A model generated the notes under the pieces. The model did no database searches. It was given only the letters and a program-made list of their open reading frames with translations, and had not been told where the DNA came from. The translations under genes were made by a program, and so were the position numbers. From Armatimonadota bacterium (GTDB lineage Bacteria; Armatimonadota; SYMT01), in NCBI GenBank assembly GCA_020696885.1, contig JAJFMS010000824.1, positions 1 through 5,994 of the forward strand: DNA of 5,994 nucleotides, read 5' to 3'. Shown here piece after piece: positions 5,109 to 5,994 of the stretch; the stretch's first letter is position 1, and each line of letters opens with the position of its first letter.

Positions 5109-5994
5109 CTAGCGATCAAACAGCTCGGGGTGCAGGCGGCGGGCGACGTCTTCCAATCCATCGACCAGCCGCGGACCGGGTCGCGTGATGCGCTCGCTGA
5201 CCACTCCGTAGACGCGGCCGGATTTCACCGCGCTGATCCGCGACCAACCCGGCCGGCTCGCCACCCGGGCCGGGCTCTGCGGCTGCACCGGCGACCGCGT
5301 GTCCCCCAGCAGGATCACGTCCGGGTTGAGCGCAATCACCTGCTCGGAGCTCACCTGCACCGACGGTTGCTTCTGGTCCGCGAACAGGTTTTCACCGCCG
5401 GCCATCCGGATCACTTCATTATAGATGGCGCCGCCGCCGGCAACGTACGGGCGAGCCGCGTCCATGGCATCCAGCTCGTACACCACCCGGGTGCGCGCGG
5501 CGCCCTGGAGCCGGGAGGTGACCGCCTCCGTGCGGCGGCGCAGCGTCGACACCAGCTCCTTGGCCTCCGTCTCCCGGCCGGAGATCCGGCCGAGCAGCGC
5601 CATCCGCTCCAGCGTCGCTTCGTAGGTCTTCGGGAAGAGCTGCACCACGCGCACTCCGGCGGCCTCCAGCCGCCGCAGCTCCTCGCCTTCCTGGGTGAGC
5701 ACGATCACCAGGTCCGGCTTGAAGGCCACCACCTGCTCCAGCGGGATCCGGGGCCAGCAGTTCAGCCGGGCTTTGGACCTGGCCTCTTGCGGGAAGTCGG
5801 AATAGGTGTCGGCTCCCACGATGAGCTCCCCGGCGCCCAGCGCATAGAGGGTCTCCGTATGGGCGGGGGAGAGGCAGACGATGCGGCGCGGCGGCTCCGG
5901 GATCGCGACCTGCCGGCCGGAGTCATCGGTTACGCGCAACGGGAACCCGCCAGCAGTGGGGCCAGAGGCCGGCGGCGCGGGCGGGCGCCGTTGC
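5109..5994 (-). CDS. Periplasmic substrate-binding protein of the importer (BtuF-like), 5' partial
   Basis: The frame is open to the window edge and gives 294 residues before TAG 5109-5111, so the true start and any signal or lipoprotein peptide lie beyond the window. A TTG at 5937-5939 is in frame, but the residues before it (PASGPTAGGFP) look like the usual flexible linker after a lipid anchor. Class III binding-protein features follow, numbered from the first visible codon: VTDDSGRQVAIP (21-32), PRRIVCLSPAHTETLYALGAG (35-55), VGADTYSDFPQEA (59-71), KPDLVIVL (92-99), then, nearer the C-terminus, YVAGGGAIYNEVIRMAGGENLF and NPDVILLGD. This fits proteins that deliver cobalamin to BtuCD; haem or siderophore ligands cannot be excluded. 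It is the first visible gene of the operon with the permease and ATPase. Any cobalamin riboswitch would lie beyond 5994. Confidence 0.88.
   Translation of the reverse strand, partial: QRRPPAPPASGPTAGGFPLRVTDDSGRQVAIPEPPRRIVCLSPAHTETLYALGAGELIVGADTYSDFPQEARSKARLNCWPRIPLEQVVAFKPDLVIVLTQEGEELRRLEAAGVRVVQLFPKTYEATLERMALLGRISGRETEAKELVSTLRRRTEAVTSRLQGAARTRVVYELDAMDAARPYVAGGGAIYNEVIRMAGGENLFADQKQPSVQVSSEQVIALNPDVILLGDTRSPVQPQSPARVASRPGWSRISAVKSGRVYGVVSERITRPGPRLVDGLEDVARRLHPELFDR

Noticed and set aside
3956..5161. A long upstream extension of the ATPase open frame on the minus strand
   Set aside because: The extension is an alternate frame of the permease gene with glycine/arginine/alanine-rich content. 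The GTG that overlaps the permease stop is the natural start.

Overview
The window comes from a GC-rich bacterial chromosome. Its layout is compact: Shine-Dalgarno-led genes, almost all on the minus strand, with short non-coding gaps. The phylum cannot be fixed from sequence alone. The GC-rich coding style together with short heptamer-type tandem repeats in the gaps would fit Gemmatimonadota or a similar soil/sediment lineage, but this is a weak inference.

Left part (1-1936). A possible plus-strand gene ends at 109. It faces a minus-strand pair, a sugar-lactone lactonase of the SMP-30/gluconolactonase/LRE type (756-1706) followed by a 136-residue protein of unknown function (277-687). A perfect 12-bp stem-loop at 178-208 lies between the converging genes and is the probable transcription stop. 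Upstream of the lactonase is a 230-bp non-coding stretch containing a degenerate 7-bp-periodic repeat.

Middle (1937-3083). This is a decayed IS481-family insertion sequence. It is bounded by 38-bp inverted ends, and each end carries two copies of a 12-bp motif 25 bp apart. The DDE catalytic residues are intact, but the transposase reading frame is broken twice: after the helix-turn-helix and near the C-terminus. Both breaks sit where family sequence appears to be missing, so the copy is almost certainly inactive by itself.

Right part (3100-5994). This is a minus-strand importer operon of the FecCD/BtuCD type. In transcription order it encodes a periplasmic substrate-binding protein (5' end beyond the window), a ten-helix permease and an ATPase. 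Permease and ATPase overlap by four bases (GTGA). The set resembles vitamin B12 (BtuFCD) importers most, with haem or ferric siderophore as alternatives. A C-rich (coding strand) repeat separates the binding-protein and permease genes, and a near-perfect (GAACACC)n array begins at the base after the ATPase stop codon.

No clear new biological system is visible. The most unusual feature is the recurrence of 7-bp-periodic repeats in three separate gene gaps; the two-lesion IS481 copy comes next.
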